Counted from the stretch's first letter, positions 1 to 11,572 are shown. The stretch is DNA of 64,000 bases from Siphonodentalium dalli (GCA_032622095.1 CP136069.1:69275319-69339318), one strand, 5' to 3'. Numbers and translations are program-made. The notes: generated from the letters alone by a model not told the origin.

Positions 1-510
1 GACAGATTTTTACACCGACTTGCCCTTCAAAAACACACTCAACGGTAAGTAGATTATATATCTATATATATACTATACATCGTTAGAAGCGGAATTGTTT
101 ACTGACCCACCCAAATCAATCACGCCACATCAAGGCATCGTATCTCTCGTATTTATTGAACATATCAGTTTCATAAACCCGGAAGCAAATTTAATTTTCC
201 AAAACCAGCCGTTTTGTAAAATATTGTAAGTAAGATGAAATTTTTATTTATAAATCTATATTGTGTTGCATAAGAACTATAGATAGTACTCACAACAGAC
301 TCACACAAATGGCTGCTTTTGAAATTTTGTATTTGCTTCCGGGTTTATGAAACTGATTTTTTCAATAAATACGAGAGATACGATGCCGTGGTGTGGGCGT
401 GATTGATTTGGGTGGGTCGGTAAACAATTCCGCTTCAAATGATGAATAACATATATATTCTACTTACCGTTGAGTGTGTTTTTGAAGCGCAAGTCGGTGT
501 AAAAACCGTC
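1..510. mobile_element. Foldback element with ~190-bp inverted arms
   Basis: Positions 1-193 and about 326-510 are inverted copies of each other. The left arm reads from ttacaccgacttg through the pair actcaacggtaag and cataaacccggaag; the right arm carries the complements in reverse order. The arms are separated by roughly 130 bases of AT-rich spacer. No coding frame is visible. The window starts inside or at the edge of the left arm, so the outer border and any target duplication cannot be seen. It looks like a non-autonomous foldback or MITE-type DNA transposon; superfamily unknown. Confidence 0.75.
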
Positions 511-774
511 TCTGAACCAGTTTAGCGGACACCATATCAAACGAATAAAATTTTATAGCCGGTTTGCGTCAGACCTTTGCTCATAACCAGAGTTTTTCTG
601 AACCAATTTTTACATGAATTGAAGAGTAATAAAATATCTTTATGCCTATATATGAGGCATTTATGTAACAAATATTATTTTTGTGTATTTTGAACCTGTT
701 TGTGGACTTTGAAAATATGATAATACATTAGGCCCGGCCAAGTTAGATACCTCTCTATAGGATTAAGTATACTA
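511..774. other. Non-coding stretch, nothing recognised
   Basis: AT-rich sequence with no open frame, repeat or RNA gene that I can recognise. Confidence 0.5.
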
Positions 775-1515
775 CACAATTTTGGCGTCTTTCAATCTTA
801 CGATTAGATTTCTTTATCGCGGAAAAGAATGTGTATCAATTTGGTGGATATCGATGCTAAAAATATTTTTTATCAATTTTGGTGCCCCACTCCCCTACCG
901 TGCACCCCTGACTGGAAGCCGCCATTTTTGACATCTTTAAACCGCATGATTAGATTCCTGGTTCATGGAGATGATTATGTATAAGTTTGGTGGTTATCGG
1001 CGACTAAACAAATTCTTTCTCAACTATAGCCCCCCCCCCCCCCCCCATCTTTCACACAAAAGGCACCAATTTGGTGACTTTAAATCACACGATTAGATTC
1101 CTTGTATCATGGAGAAGAATATGTATCAATTTGGTGGAGATCAGCGCTAAAAATATGTTTATCAATGTTGGTGCCCCCTGTCCCCTTCCGTGAACCCTGA
1201 CTCGAACGGCGCAACTTTTGACATACATCTTTAAACACACAAATATATTCCGCGTATCATGCAGACGATTATGTATAAGTGGTGGAAATCGGCGACAAAA
1301 GTTGTTGCTGCCACCTCCCCCTTTTCTGCACCTGAGATGAACAGAGTCACTTTATAAAATTCTAACCCGCACCATTATCTTCCTCTTAAACAGTTATCCC
1401 TGACAGAGTGTTATAGACTGTGGACTGATAGACCCCTAGATAGATGGCCCACGCGAATTTCTATAGAACACAGACAGACAGGCATTCGCAGATATATTTA
1501 TCAATTATTATTTTC
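775..1515 (-). repeat. Monomeric repeat family R1 (gcgccgatttccacc type), reverse copy
   Basis: Three to four degenerate blocks of about 150-180 bases in tandem, each containing a 'no effect of orientation' core: tttggtggatatcggcgctaaaaatatt, then tcaattttggtgcccc, then a cttccgtgcacccctgactcg-like segment and ttaaaccacacgattagattc. The block ends with a microsatellite-like cacagacagacaggcatt at about 1472-1487. The same family lies in the opposite orientation at 4060-4440, 5640-5812 and 56430-58270. A 17-base C run sits at 1030-1046. Probably a non-autonomous mobile repeat built from internal tandem monomers; non-coding. Confidence 0.7.
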
Positions 1516-1562
1516 ACTTGAGAAGGTTCACCAGAATAAATTATATATACTGTCTCAGTTAA

Positions 1563-2024
1563 AGGTACTTAATCCGATCAGACGCTCCTAACTTACTATT
1601 TCTTCGGGGGTAAAAAAAAATATTTGATTCGAGTCGAGGAACCCACCCATCAAAGCTCAGAGTGATCAGATATCGATTTTTGAAGTTTGTTATTTCTCGA
1701 GATGTGTAATAATATTTGGCCCAGAAACTCGTGGTCAAACGGAGGGTCCTCGGACAAAATTGCAGATGAAGATGGATAACTCTAAAATCAAGTGGTAGTA
1801 CGGTCAAATTTCGTGATACTTTAGTGATAATACGGCCATATTTCGTTGAACAAAATGTTGATAAATAACACGTTTTGGGAAATTTGATACCATAGTTGAC
1901 AGTCGTTATCATAATTTTGTTGCAATTAATCGATTCTGATAACTAAAGCGTTGTTTGAAGAAATGTTGTTGTTGTTGTTGTTGTATCTTGATGGTATGGG
2001 ACCGTCTGAACGGATTTAGTCCCT
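1563..2024. mobile_element. TTAA-family MITE, full-length copy a
   Basis: Begins TTAA then AGGTACTTAATCCGATC (1559 on) and ends CGGATTTAGTCCCT followed by TTAC, so the termini are inverted and the target is TTAA with one change on the right. Inside are the family landmarks: ttcgggggtaaaaa, gattcgagtcgaggaaccca, a ctctaaaatcaagtgg segment and a (GTT)n tract at about 1965-1984. Length 462 bases. An open frame of 117 codons on the minus strand is an incidental opening in the repeat: the sister copies do not preserve it. TTAA targets are typical of piggyBac and Kolobok transposases, which would have to be supplied in trans. Confidence 0.8.
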
Positions 2025-2381
2025 TTACTTTAAAAAAGAAGTCTTACGGTGTATTTTTCATTGAACAGAGTTGTACGATCGTCAGGCCGTTAGACTCGGA
2101 ATAAAATAAAACCCGTTTTGGTCTCAAAATGTGCGGACTGGTTTGCAGAACACAACATATCCAAAATTTGCTAAAAATCCGCTTTTGGGGGAAAAAAAGA
2201 CCTAATTAAACATGGCGTCCAAATGGCCGCTGAATTTCTGTGGTAGATTTAGTAATAAATTGAAATAGACACAAACAATACATATTTGTAAACGATATAT
2301 ATATGTATCATTCATCGATATGTATCGGATTTGTTCATCGGCATGAAAGTAGTTCATCCTTGTATTTTTCAAAACTGTGTT
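2025..2381. other. Non-coding, nothing recognised
   Basis: AT-rich; one run of aaaaaaga and short AT repeats. No gene seen. Confidence 0.4.
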
Positions 2382-2495
2382 TTAAGTCAGTTAATGGACT
2401 CGCGACTGGACATTCGGAAACTAGAAGATCTCGCCCTTCGGCCTCGATCTTCTATTTCCGAATGTCCAGTCTCTACTCCATTAACCCTGACTTAA
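2382..2495. repeat. Long hairpin (114 bp) with ~10-base loop
   Basis: ttaagtcagttaatgga...gactggacattcgga...ctagaagatc is followed by a loop around gcccttcggc and then its near-perfect complement ending attaaccctgacttaa. A plus-strand frame of 71 codons runs through it, but a fold of this quality explains the openness better than coding does. Likely a deletion-derived palindromic transposon. Confidence 0.75.
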
Positions 2496-3420
2496 TTAGC
2501 CATCGTCGCATTATATGATTTACTAATCGTCTCGAAAACGTGCAATAGGTTACAGAACATCCCAACACCAAATAATGCCTGGAACAACAGCCACGTTTTT
2601 GACATTTAAAGGCACGGGCGAAAATATTCATATTTGTTCAAATCGCCATCAACAGAAGGAATATTAAAATATATATAGTTTTGTTCATATGCCAAACAGA
2701 AACAGCGCGTAAATAGTATATTGTCGTCAAGACGTACGATGGTGTACGTAAACAAGAACCTGCTCGTGTTACAGAAGTTTTGCTTCTGTTTACATAACAC
2801 AGCGCAATTCCATATTGGTTAATCACACACAAATTATATAAACGCTCTTTATTATTTTCATATCAGGAAAACAGTAACAAATAACGCTCTTTATGTTTAC
2901 CATATCCGGATCTAAACAAAAGCCAGGTTCTGTAACGTTTTTTGCTTTTGTTTACAAAACAAAGGAAAAACATTTGACAATAACAGACTGTTTATGCCCA
3001 TATTTCTGATTGGTATAAGAACAAAGTCTGTCTATATTTTACAATTATTTCTGTTTATGGCGGTTTTTGACGGAGGTGAATATTTTAACAGCATACCCAC
3101 CGCCAACACCGCCCGTATCTTTAAGACCGGAACAGATACTGAGATTGAAATGAGGCTTAACTCCATGAGTGCAGTAAATGACAAACCAGCTAATTAGGTC
3201 TACTGATGTTCACCACACCTGCTTTGTTCAGTTAATTAGCCCTGTAGTACCAGTGTGACTCTACAGCCATTGTATGCAGCACTCCCAATAATATTTAATC
3301 CTAATTTAAGTTGGCTAGCCTCATTTATTCATATTAGAACATTTCATTGTCTGTATCATAAGTTTATTGCCATACATGCTGTATCTAACATTTCAGCAAT
3401 TGTGTGTTGTTATCTGTGTC
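2496..3420. other. Non-coding; contains recurrent acgctcttta motif
   Basis: Two copies of an aacgctcttta(t) decamer-type motif near 2842 and 2883, followed by tttcatatcagg / ttaccatatccgg. A close relative of the same block lies near 50505-50535. Short open frames (60-70 codons) on both strands lack conserved features. I see no gene. Confidence 0.4.
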
Positions 3421-3960
3421 CACCAGGGGGGGGGGGGGGGTGAAAAAAAATTCCGGCACGTATGCCGAGGTGGGTGGGTGGGTGGTCAAAGCCACCAACA
3501 AGCTATTTCGTCCGCAACTAAAAAAAAAATTCCTGCTTGTTTTTTTAGTGCTTTGGCAATGAGTTGGGCTTCAAAACCACTTTGAATGAGAGAAATAATG
3601 TAATTCTAACTGGTAAACTGACTGCAGGCAGTTATCGTGTAGCCATGTTTTTTTTTGGCCGAATGACCTCAAAATGACTCATTCCTATTTACATGTCCAT
3701 ATTAACATCCATGATAAATAGTATGCACAGAAATTCATATACATCTGTTTACCATGAATTCCCCCCCCCCCGCAAATCTCTGTTTTAGTGTTAAAAGGGG
3801 GTGGGTGTCAAAAAATGGTCGGAAAAAACTGCCGAAAACGAAAAAAAAATTGGCGGTGGGGGTGGTCGAAAATGATCGAAAGGGAAAAAATGCCATACGT
3901 GCCTGAATTTTTGTTCCGACCCCCCCCCCCCCCCCCCCCCCCCCCCTGTGTCCACTGCTG
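3421..3960. repeat. Inverted, homopolymer-bounded repeat (poly-G ... poly-C)
   Basis: A 15-base G run (3426-3440) is followed by gaaaaaaaattccggcacgtatg; on the far side ccatacgtgcctgaatttttgttccgac runs into a 27-base C run (3920-3946), and an 11-base C run is at 3761-3771. The two sides are partly complementary, so this is a degenerate inverted repeat capped by homopolymers. Related G-run-plus-gtgaaaaaattt sequence appears at 54807-54860 and 55870-55935. All overlapping open frames on both strands are glycine- or proline-run artefacts. Confidence 0.55.
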
Positions 3961-4059
3961 CCAAAATATACACAGCGTACCACATGAAAACAATTTACTA
4001 ACTTTCTGATATGTTGTTTGTATCTGTGCACACTCCACAGTACTACAATGTGGGACTCT

Positions 4060-4440
4060 AACAGGGGTATCTTTGTACGAGGAAGATAATGGTGCAGGTT
4101 AAAAACTTCTAACGTGAAAGTGACAGAAAAAGGGAGGGGCAACAAAATCGATGACATTTTTTTTTTGTCGTCCATTTCCACTAAACTTATACATAATCAT
4201 CTGCATTATATGATGAGTATAATGGTGTTGATTAAAGATGCTAAAAATGGCGCCGTTCTCGTCAGGGTTGGGGAGGGGAGCGGCACCAACATTTATAAAA
4301 AATATTTTTAGCGCCGATGTCCATCAAATTAATACATATTCATCTCCTTGATACGAGGAATCTAATGTTGTTTAAAGACGCCACATTTGTGCCATTTGGG
4401 TCAGATAGGGGGCATTAAATTTGATAAGAACGTGCAAGCT
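4060..4440 (+). repeat. R1 family, forward copy
   Basis: Starts with aacaggggtatctttgtacgagg and gataatggtgcaggtt, then two monomers with ccatttccactaaacttatac, gatgctaaaaatggcgcc, ggggagcggcaccaac and atttttagcgccgatg. It matches the 56.5-kb block in order and orientation and is truncated at the right. Non-coding. Confidence 0.75.
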
Positions 4441-4569
4441 CCATGAAGAGTTCAGTCTCCCGGACTTACTTACTGGACTGCCACCACCTACACATAATGT
4501 GAAAAAACCACTCATTTAATTATTTGAGACTTTTGTAGGTTACAATCCATTCTGCATTATTCTGAGAAA

Positions 4570-4796
4570 CTGCACAATCCGTGAGCTGGCCGCGATTGGA
4601 CACAATAGCCAGTTAGTCACACCAAACAACGTGATTAACATGAACAAATCGCACGGGCGCTTCAAAGTGGGACCAGTCCGTGTTGTTTCGGACATATCTA
4701 TTCACATTCAATGGCGATTAGTTAATGTTAATCACGTTGTTGGGTGTGGCTAACCGGCTAGTGTGTCCAATCGCGGCCAGCGCACGAATTGTGCGT
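4570..4796. mobile_element. Foldback element, ~90-bp arms
   Basis: gcacaatccgtgagctggcc at the left is matched by ggccagcgcacgaattgtgc at the right; inside, attggacaca, gtcacaccaaacaacgtgattaa pair with ttaatcacgttgttgggtgtggc and tgtgtccaat. About 50 bases of spacer. Non-autonomous; target duplication not clear. Confidence 0.75.
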
Positions 4797-4870
4797 CGTG
4801 GTCAAAACACGCTCAACGGCACATTTCCAGTTGATTATGTGGGATCAATTGTGCATGCTCTAAGTCGGTC

Positions 4871-4951
4871 AGAGCACGCGAATAGTTCTTTACCAGAATA
4901 AATCTCGTCTTCGACTCGATTGATTCGGGTAAAGAACAATTCTTGTGCTCT
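4871..4951. repeat. 81-bp hairpin
   Basis: agagcacgcgaatagttcttt pairs with aaagaacaattcttgtgctct around a short loop containing ctcgtcttcgactcg. Non-coding. Confidence 0.6.
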
Positions 4952-5639
4952 AACCCTTACTTGAGCTGTACCGCGGTCATGTTGCGTCATCTCCTTATTT
5001 ATAATACGAACTTGACATTTACTATACGATTATTCGAAGTTGTAATGATCCTTATTTGGCACGTGACGTATACCCATAGGTTAGGAGAAAATACTTTTTT
5101 TTTAAATATCTTTGCAAATACAATTATATTATGTATACCTGTTCTGTCTGATCATTCCCCAATTATGAACAAACGTACGCTAGTTTTGAATTTAAACATA
5201 CGGCGTTTGGTCAGTTAAGATACGCGACGCTAACGTGTAGTTTATTCGATAACAGTCAAATACCGCGGGTGTGGCTTGTATGAATAAGTGAATATTAATT
5301 GAATTTGCAGAAAGCTATTCATTGGTAATCAACACATTGCTCGCTGCGTATTGGCTCGATTTCTCCCGTTTGAAATAATTTTAACCATGCATCAGCATGC
5401 ATGACAGTCTTTAGACCGTAAGTTGATTTAAATGAAACATGGTCGGTCTAATTTTATTTAGACTGCGTGCTTTACAAGTGCCAATGTTTTGTTTGGCTTC
5501 TGAAATTTCAAGAGGAATGATTGCATGTATTTTATATGTTTAAATATCAAAACCACTATTAACCAACCAGATCCCAGAATTTTTTTATTCTCTCTTGCAT
5601 CTTGCCCAAAATCCGTTGGAGGGCGCTACCAATCGAATT
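4952..5639. other. Non-coding, nothing convincing
   Basis: A plus-strand frame of 91 codons (4943-5218) has no recognisable motif, no splice context and biased AT-rich composition. I would not call it a gene. Confidence 0.4.
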
Positions 5640-5812
5640 ACTTCACTGTAACCTAAAGATGTCAAAAATGGCGCCTCCCGAGTCTGGGATGGAGGAGAGG
5701 AGGGGCACCAACATTTATAAAAAATATTTTTAGCGCAGATTTCCACCAAATTGATACACATTATTCTCCATGATACACGGAATCTAATCGTGTTGTTTAA
5801 AGACGCCACATG
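5640..5812 (+). repeat. R1 family, single-monomer copy
   Basis: One monomer: gatgtcaaaaatggcgcc, ggggcaccaacatttataaaaa, atttttagcgcagatttccacc, cgtgttgtttaaagacgcca. Near-identical in layout to 4250-4390. Confidence 0.75.
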
Positions 5813-5974
5813 CAGTTTGTTTTAAGGATGGTTACTAACATTGATAATGTTTTAGTTATAAAAACAGTCATCTCAATCATACGAGGAATCGAATTGACGT
5901 GGTTTAAAGAAACTAAAGTGTGTCCTATTCGCATTAGTGATTGGCAGGGCGAATCTGCAGTTTATGAATGGCGA

Positions 5975-6018
5975 CCCCCCCCCCCCCCCCCCCACCACCA
6001 CCACCACCACCACCATCA
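5975..6018. repeat. C19 homopolymer plus (CCA)n
   Basis: Nineteen C residues followed by nine or so CCA triplets ending catcacgcg. It opens poly-Pro/poly-His and poly-Thr frames on the plus strand that are not genes. Confidence 0.9.
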
Positions 6019-6179
6019 CGCGCGATTCGGGTCATATTCAGGCGGGATACATATGTGCCTCATACATCGCCGTTAGCCGGTATTCACGATTCATATCCCG
6101 TCTTAAATGGTATTCGGGATCCAAAAAAGGCTGGTATAATTTAAATGGATCAAATTTTAACCCTACCATGACTGGAGCT

Positions 6180-6252
6180 TCCTGTGCCAATGCATTCTCT
6201 TATATTTGCCTGTCTCCAATATATATAGGGAGCCTCGCATATATAAGATAAT
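6180..6252. mobile_element. Nested-palindrome MITE, degenerate single arm
   Basis: tcctgtgccaatgcattctc ... tatatagggagcctcgcatatataaga. This is one palindromic arm of the element that is complete at 51910-52140 and deleted at 49878-50001. Confidence 0.65.
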
Positions 6253-6724
6253 ACAATATTTACGTTTCTCCTGGCAGATCATCCGGAAAAATCTCAGGAG
6301 ATTAAAAATCTGACAAAGCTTCTCAACCGAACACTTTTTACCAACAAATCTAAATGTAAATTGTGCGGGTGTATATATGACAATGAGACCGAACAGACCA
6401 CTTCGTGTAACACTCCAGTCATGCATGCTCTAAGATACTATTACTGGTGCATGACCATAGGCCGTTTCGGCATTGGTGCGTTCGTCACTTTGCACTCTCT
6501 GCATCAAGACCATTTCCATGCCATCCTGCTCGGTGCACCAATTGGTCGCCAAATTTTTCGCGGAATTTTTTGGAGCGACTTCATTATTGCTTCTGCATCT
6601 TTCCTCTTCATGTGCACACAATTAATCCGCCCAAGATAATTGATGGGTGTTGCTAGCTAGTCCATATGGATGCGAGTGGCGCTTAATTCGTGGTTTCGAG
6701 TGATTTCTCAACACATTTAGGATA
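6253..6724. other. Non-coding, nothing recognised
   Basis: Several overlapping 60-90-codon frames on both strands over 6361-6656 without any motif. Openness on both strands is noteworthy but I cannot support a gene. Confidence 0.35.
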
Positions 6725-7612
6725 ATGACGGGTTCTTCGACGTCTGAACACTCTGAACTATCTCAAAAAATTTGGGCCGAGGTGGACATTTATGACCCAG
6801 TACTTGTTTCGGACAATTTCCATTTATTTTCGGACTTTGCCTATTTTCGAGGCATTTTTGAAGTTTTGACCCGGATTTTTTTTTCACAGGAAATTTCGTC
6901 TCACCTCACTAAAGACGTTGCCATGGTCATTTGCCACATTTCCCCCAATATTTTGAATAAGGAATAAGTAACGGAATTCACGCTGCTAATTTATTTTTGA
7001 ATATGAGACAGTTTTCCACATTTTCCGAAATTTTCCTGACCGAGCAGAGCGAAAACTGAAATTCGGACCGGCCCAAATTTTGTTCGGCCCAAACTTTTTG
7101 GCCGAGGTGGCCATTTATGACCAGGACTTGTTTCGGGCAATTTCCGTTTTGACCCGGATTTATAAAGACGTTGCTATTGTCATTTGCCACATTTTCCCAA
7201 ATTTTCCTGAACGAGCAGAGCGGGAATTTCTATTTGACCCACTTTTTCGGACTCGGCCCAAAAAGTTCGGCCCGGGTGGCCATTTTTTAATATTGCCACA
7301 TTTTCCGAAATTTTCCCGACCGAGCAGGGCGAAAACTGAAATTCGGCCCACTTTTTCGGACTCGGCCCAAACATTTTTCGGCCCAAAATGTTTGGCCGAG
7401 GTGGCCATTTATGACCCAAGACTTGTTTCGGTAAATTTCCGTTTATTTTCGGAATTTGCCTATTTTCGAGACATTTTTGAACTACTGACCCGGATTTTTT
7501 TTCATAGGAAATTTCGTCCCACCTGACTAAAGACGTTGTCATGGCCAATTGCCACATTTCCACAAATTTTTTGAATAAGTAATAAGGAATAAGTAACGGA
7601 ATGAACGCTGCT
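6725..7612. repeat. Complex tandem repeat (ggccgaggtggccatttatgacc units)
   Basis: Two long copies of one block (about 6769-6990 and 7385-7612), both ending taagtaacggaat-cacgctgc, enclose shorter repeats of attttccgaaattttcc, gaccgagcagagcgaaaactg and actcggcccaaa. Because unit lengths keep the frame open, the translations contain repeated AEVAIYD-type phrases on the plus strand and similar repeats on the minus strand. These are repeat artefacts, not proteins. Confidence 0.75.
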
Positions 7613-7699
7613 TAATACATTGGCCTAACGATATTACCTTGTAAGCCATGGCCAGTGCATTTCCCCTAGAACGCGTTCCATCCTTCATCCCGAATATTC

Positions 7700-9560
7700 T
7701 CAAGAACAACCCATATTGGATAGCGCGTTGCATCGTCACGAGGACCGCATTTATTCACACCAACTACACATAATCATTCCAATAAACATACACAAAAACA
7801 TTCCATCACATCCATATAACAAACAAGGACATTCCATCACAATTACATCGCCCATTTGCATCTGCGCAGATGGCCCAACACCACTGAATGTTCTAAATCA
7901 CACCCGAGATAGGCAATTGCATCATTGGGTACACGCCCATCTGCATATGCGCAGATGAAAGAACATCACTGAATGTTCTAAACCGCGCACTGTGAATGAC
8001 AGTGCATATTATAGTCTACCACGCACACTACACGGACCGTGCATCACATTACGGTGCACAACCGCGAATTGACATTGAATCACATCGCATGCGCATTGCA
8101 GTTACAATGCGTCACTATAATGACAGTGTACAATTAGTCACCAATATATACGCAATTTGCATATTCCATCGGAAATAAGTACGGATATATATGACATAAA
8201 TTCTACTGCCTAATTAGAATTCGCCGAATTTTCTAATAAATTGCACACTGCATGAGAACGGTGCAATGCTGTATGAACAGTGTATCGCTGTTATGTATTG
8301 TCTTCTGATAAGCATTGGACAACCTAGCTTAGAATTGAATACACCAATAGCCCGTCGGTCTCTGCTTGTTCTAACACGACACTGTACTGACAGTGATAAT
8401 ATAAAGTTTATCCAGTTTACACCATTATGTGTGTGAACCCAAAAAAAAAAAAAACGTTTTACTGTAGTATTCCACAAAACAGTCCACCAATTACCGCATT
8501 TCATCGGTTCGAACTTTTAATCATTCACAATTCTCAATGCTCAAAATCCAAATATTCCACATTTCAGTCGACTGGAATACATACAATAGAAAACATAGCC
8601 ATATATTAAGCATTGAGAGATGACTGCATCGCAGTATGGAACCAAAACACCCGTTTTTTGCATCTGCGCAAACTCCAGAACATCATTGAACGTTCGGAAG
8701 CGTTCACTGCATGGGCAGTATAACGTCGGTCTGCATTACGTATAATTCTAAATGAATTAATATGCATAGAAAACGTTTACTGTAGTATTCTACAAAAAGT
8801 CCACAAATAACCGCATGTCTTTTAATTATTCACAATTCTCAATGCTCAAATATCCAAATATTCCACATTTCAGTCCCCTGGAAATACATACAATAGAAGA
8901 ATAGCATATTGCACGCATTGAGAGATGAATGCATCTAATTATGGAGCCAAACATACGTTTGCATCGGCGCAAACTCCAGAACATCACTGAACATTCGGAC
9001 AAGCGAACACTGTATGGGCAGTATGTCAGTCTGCATTACTTATAATTATATTTGAATTAATATGCATATAAATTCGCCATTAAATAAAACAAATATAATA
9101 TATAGCCAATATATATTATATCGCCAATATGTATCAATAATCATCCATACAAACCTAGAATACACCAATATCCCATGCATATGCCTCTGCGCATATACGA
9201 TCATAAAACCAAACTTCATTTGTTCTAACACGACACTGTACTGACAGTGGAAATAATAGTATAAGCCAGTTTATACCATTGTGAATAAAGACGTTTACTC
9301 GGTTCTATCTGGAAAAAATTCACGAATCTCAACGTGCAAATTTCCTTATATCCACAATTCAATCCAATGGTAATTCGTATTCCTATTTACACACCAGATA
9401 ACGAGATACACTGTAGATGCAGTTTATACTCTGCACTTCAACCTGCATGCATGTAAACAACCCATGCAATATGATAATGTATGTTGCATACGGTCAGTCG
9501 GATCGACCTTAGAAAGACTATTCGAGTCTTAACACACTACAATATATTACTCTACATGTA
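7700..9560. repeat. Palindrome-rich, partly tandem repeat block
   Basis: A ~310-330-base unit recurs: acgttt(t)actgtagtattc at 8452 and 8771, ttcacaattctcaatgctc at 8525 and 8828, gcattgagagatga at 8612 and 8918, and a third partial copy to about 9300. Short palindromes recur throughout: gaacatcactgaatgttc, gcatctgcgcagatg, cactgtgaatgacagtg, cactgtactgacagtg (8382 and 9232), actgcatgggcagt. The unit has an inner pair ctcaatgct/agcattgag. No credible coding frame. Confidence 0.65.
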
Positions 9561-10230
9561 ATACTGATTTATGGAACATAATATATCCAATATATATTAT
9601 ACAATCATATTATTATACAATCATCATGGATTTCATCATACAAGACAACAAGAACCATAATGTTACTACGGTACGTGGCCGGCCAGGAAAAAACCATAGA
9701 TAAAAACCCGTAGGATAAAAACAACTATGGAAACCTGTGACACCGAACCAATGCCAAGTTTAAACTTATACCGTCCGATCTCTACCAGATCCGTCGATCG
9801 GTACCGTACCTCAGTGTCGGTTTATCACTGGTATAACATTATTTCATGCACACCAACCACTCCTTCAATTTGCTCTAAATCGGTTTCTGCAAACAAGCTA
9901 ATACATGACATGTATTTCAACATGTCCCATACAAAGACATGTATCGATTTGATTCATGAAAGAACTATCAGATTCATTTCAATGCGGATATATACACGTA
10001 TATGTATACGTATTAACGCCTCGTAGACCGTAACAATTTAGGCGGTCCACATCCGAAGACGGAATCAACGCAGAATGACCATAAACCTCTCGCCCACGAG
10101 AAGCACCACATTCGGCGATTCGTCTTTCACCGCTAGGGGAAAGTACTTTAACTATAATTCCCGCCGGTCAAACGATTTAAAGAATATTATCTTAATTATC
10201 ACTGTCGGATACCCGTTTATGTTCGTACGT
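9561..10230. other. Region upstream of the 10.2-kb exon; no repeat seen
   Basis: Less repetitive than its surroundings. A 99-codon plus-strand frame (9727-10026) has no motif. This would be promoter and upstream DNA if the exon at 10237 is real; I see no TATA box placed convincingly. Confidence 0.4.
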
Positions 10231-10236
10231 TTCAAG

Positions 10237-10265
10237 ATGGCGGCGTCCAGTGGACAGGATAAACG
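10237..10265 (+). CDS. Candidate first coding exon of a small unidentified gene
   Basis: ATG at 10237 sits in ttcaagATGGCGGCG, which is both a good Kozak context and the AAGATGGCGGC motif that binds YY1 at many animal start sites. The exon reads MAASSGQDK plus two bases (CG) and meets a textbook donor, gtaagtg, at 10266. Upstream in-frame codons back to 10075 are open but probably not used. The Ala-Ala-Ser start, the strong donor and the low repeat content make this the best host-gene signal in the window. Exons at 10843-10891 and 11372-11572 fit by phase, giving 92 residues in total, but the true partner exons could lie elsewhere or be unsequenced here. No family recognised. Confidence 0.42.
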
Positions 10266-10584
10266 GTAAGTGTATATATTGTCTTCAAGCATCAATTAAC
10301 GACATCTTTCGGTGATACACCTTTAAACAGTTATGTAAGAATTTGTATGCCCAACACCTACGTAACATGACTTTCGCATGACAGGCATGCGAAATGTTGT
10401 ATTTGGCGTGTCAAGTCGTCATAAATATCGAAATTTTATCGAGGCGGCGAAATGTTCGCTTTTTCGTGATTTTTTGGCCATGGGCTCATGGATCCGCAAA
10501 TTTATGTATTGTCCTGGGTAGATTAGGCTACCACACATCTTCGGAATGCAAAACCGGCAATATTTTTATTGTCTAACTCAGAAC

Positions 10585-10725
10585 AACGACCTTTGAAAAT
10601 TTCAAAATGTTCAGGTTCAGATTCGCAATATTTCCGATGATTCTGTTCAGGTTCAGAAACAATTTTCGTTCAGGTTCGGACAATTTTCGTTCAGGTTCAG
10701 ACAATTTTCGTTCGGACGGATCAAA
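10585..10725 (+). repeat. ttcaggttcag minisatellite
   Basis: Four to six imperfect copies of gttcaggttcagacaattttc, inside the first intron of the candidate gene. Confidence 0.75.
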
Positions 10726-10842
10726 ATCTCACCGAGAAGCGAAATAACTAGAGCGCGAACACTGTGCGAACATAGAGAATACCTATGGTTTCCCGACTGA
10801 TACCTGCAATATGCGAATCCTCACGAGCGGAGATATTTCAAG

Positions 10843-10891
10843 AATATATTATTCGAGAAACCATAGATGTTCTCTTTCTGTTATACTCATG
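10843..10891 (+). CDS. Candidate internal exon 2 (49 bp)
   Basis: Bounded by atatttcaag (AG at 10841-10842; weak pyrimidine tract) and by a very strong donor, ATG|gtaagta, at 10892. The one leading base completes the CG left by exon 1 to give Arg, and the exon then reads IYYSRNHRCSLSVILM and ends on a codon boundary, so the phases agree on both sides. The peptide itself has no recognisable domain. The weak acceptor is the main reason for doubt. Confidence 0.25.
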
Positions 10892-11371
10892 GTAAGTAAT
10901 TCTACAAAACTACAAGTATATGTCTATCGAAACAAGAATTTATTCGCCGAAGTAGCGAAACTAATACAAACAATATCACTGTTTCCGTTGGCAAATTACG
11001 CGTCACTAAATTTGGGTGGAAAATTTCCTACTTGCGCCTAAAAGAATAGTTCCTACCAATGGTTAAATATTACACCCAGAAACTCAATTATCAAGACAAA
11101 TAACAACTGAATACGTAATAAAACTGGATCATTTGTTTTTCTTTAGAACCTATCGCAGTTAGTAATGAACTATTTCCAGTCTTCCGCGGAATTTCGCGTA
11201 CATGTAGTTCCATTGTTAATACACCCGCCAATAATTGTTTACCTTTTTTTAACGGAAGTATCTACAGTGAGATAACAATATCTAAGCAACTTTTTAAACG
11301 TGTTATCCATGCCTAAGTCCTGGCGAAAGACAATGTCCGTTGCCGGGAAATATAACATACCATAAATTTAG

Positions 11372-11572
11372 TCTGCGTTGATTGAAAGTATATCCGCCGT
11401 GAATGAAGTTGTTCCTGAACTGGAAAATATGGAACCGTGCTTCACGCAACATATGAACCAAATTGACACGTTGATGTGCCGTGAGTGCAATCCAATGGCA
11501 TTTAATTCCAGTTTTACCAGGATGGATATGGATAGACACACGGATTCATTTGGTGTTGTTGCACTTATTTAA
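11372..11572 (+). CDS. Candidate terminal exon 3 with overlapping poly(A) signal
   Basis: An in-frame TAG lies exactly in the acceptor (aaatttag, AG at 11370-11371), and the exon then stays open in phase 0 for 66 codons to TAA at 11570-11572. It has a polar, acidic middle (NEVVPELENMEP) and a Cys pair (MCREC). AATAAA overlaps the stop at 11571-11576, in the right place for a short 3' UTR. The opposite strand is also open here (11303-11539), so coding on either strand remains possible. No family recognised. Confidence 0.3.
   Translation, partial: SALIESISAVNEVVPELENMEPCFTQHMNQIDTLMCRECNPMAFNSSFTRMDMDRHTDSFGVVALI

Noticed and set aside
3735-4181. 148-codon minus-strand frame with a poly-Gly run
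   Set aside because: Produced by the C27 homopolymer; the three shifted frames over the same DNA are equally open.
5810-6251. Pro/His- and Pro/Thr-rich plus-strand frames
   Set aside because: Caused by C19 followed by (CCA)n; no conserved flanks.
7080-7526. 148-codon plus-strand frame with repeated AEVAIYD phrases
   Set aside because: Both strands of the tandem repeat are open and the sister unit encodes the same phrase with different flanks; explained by unit length, not selection.
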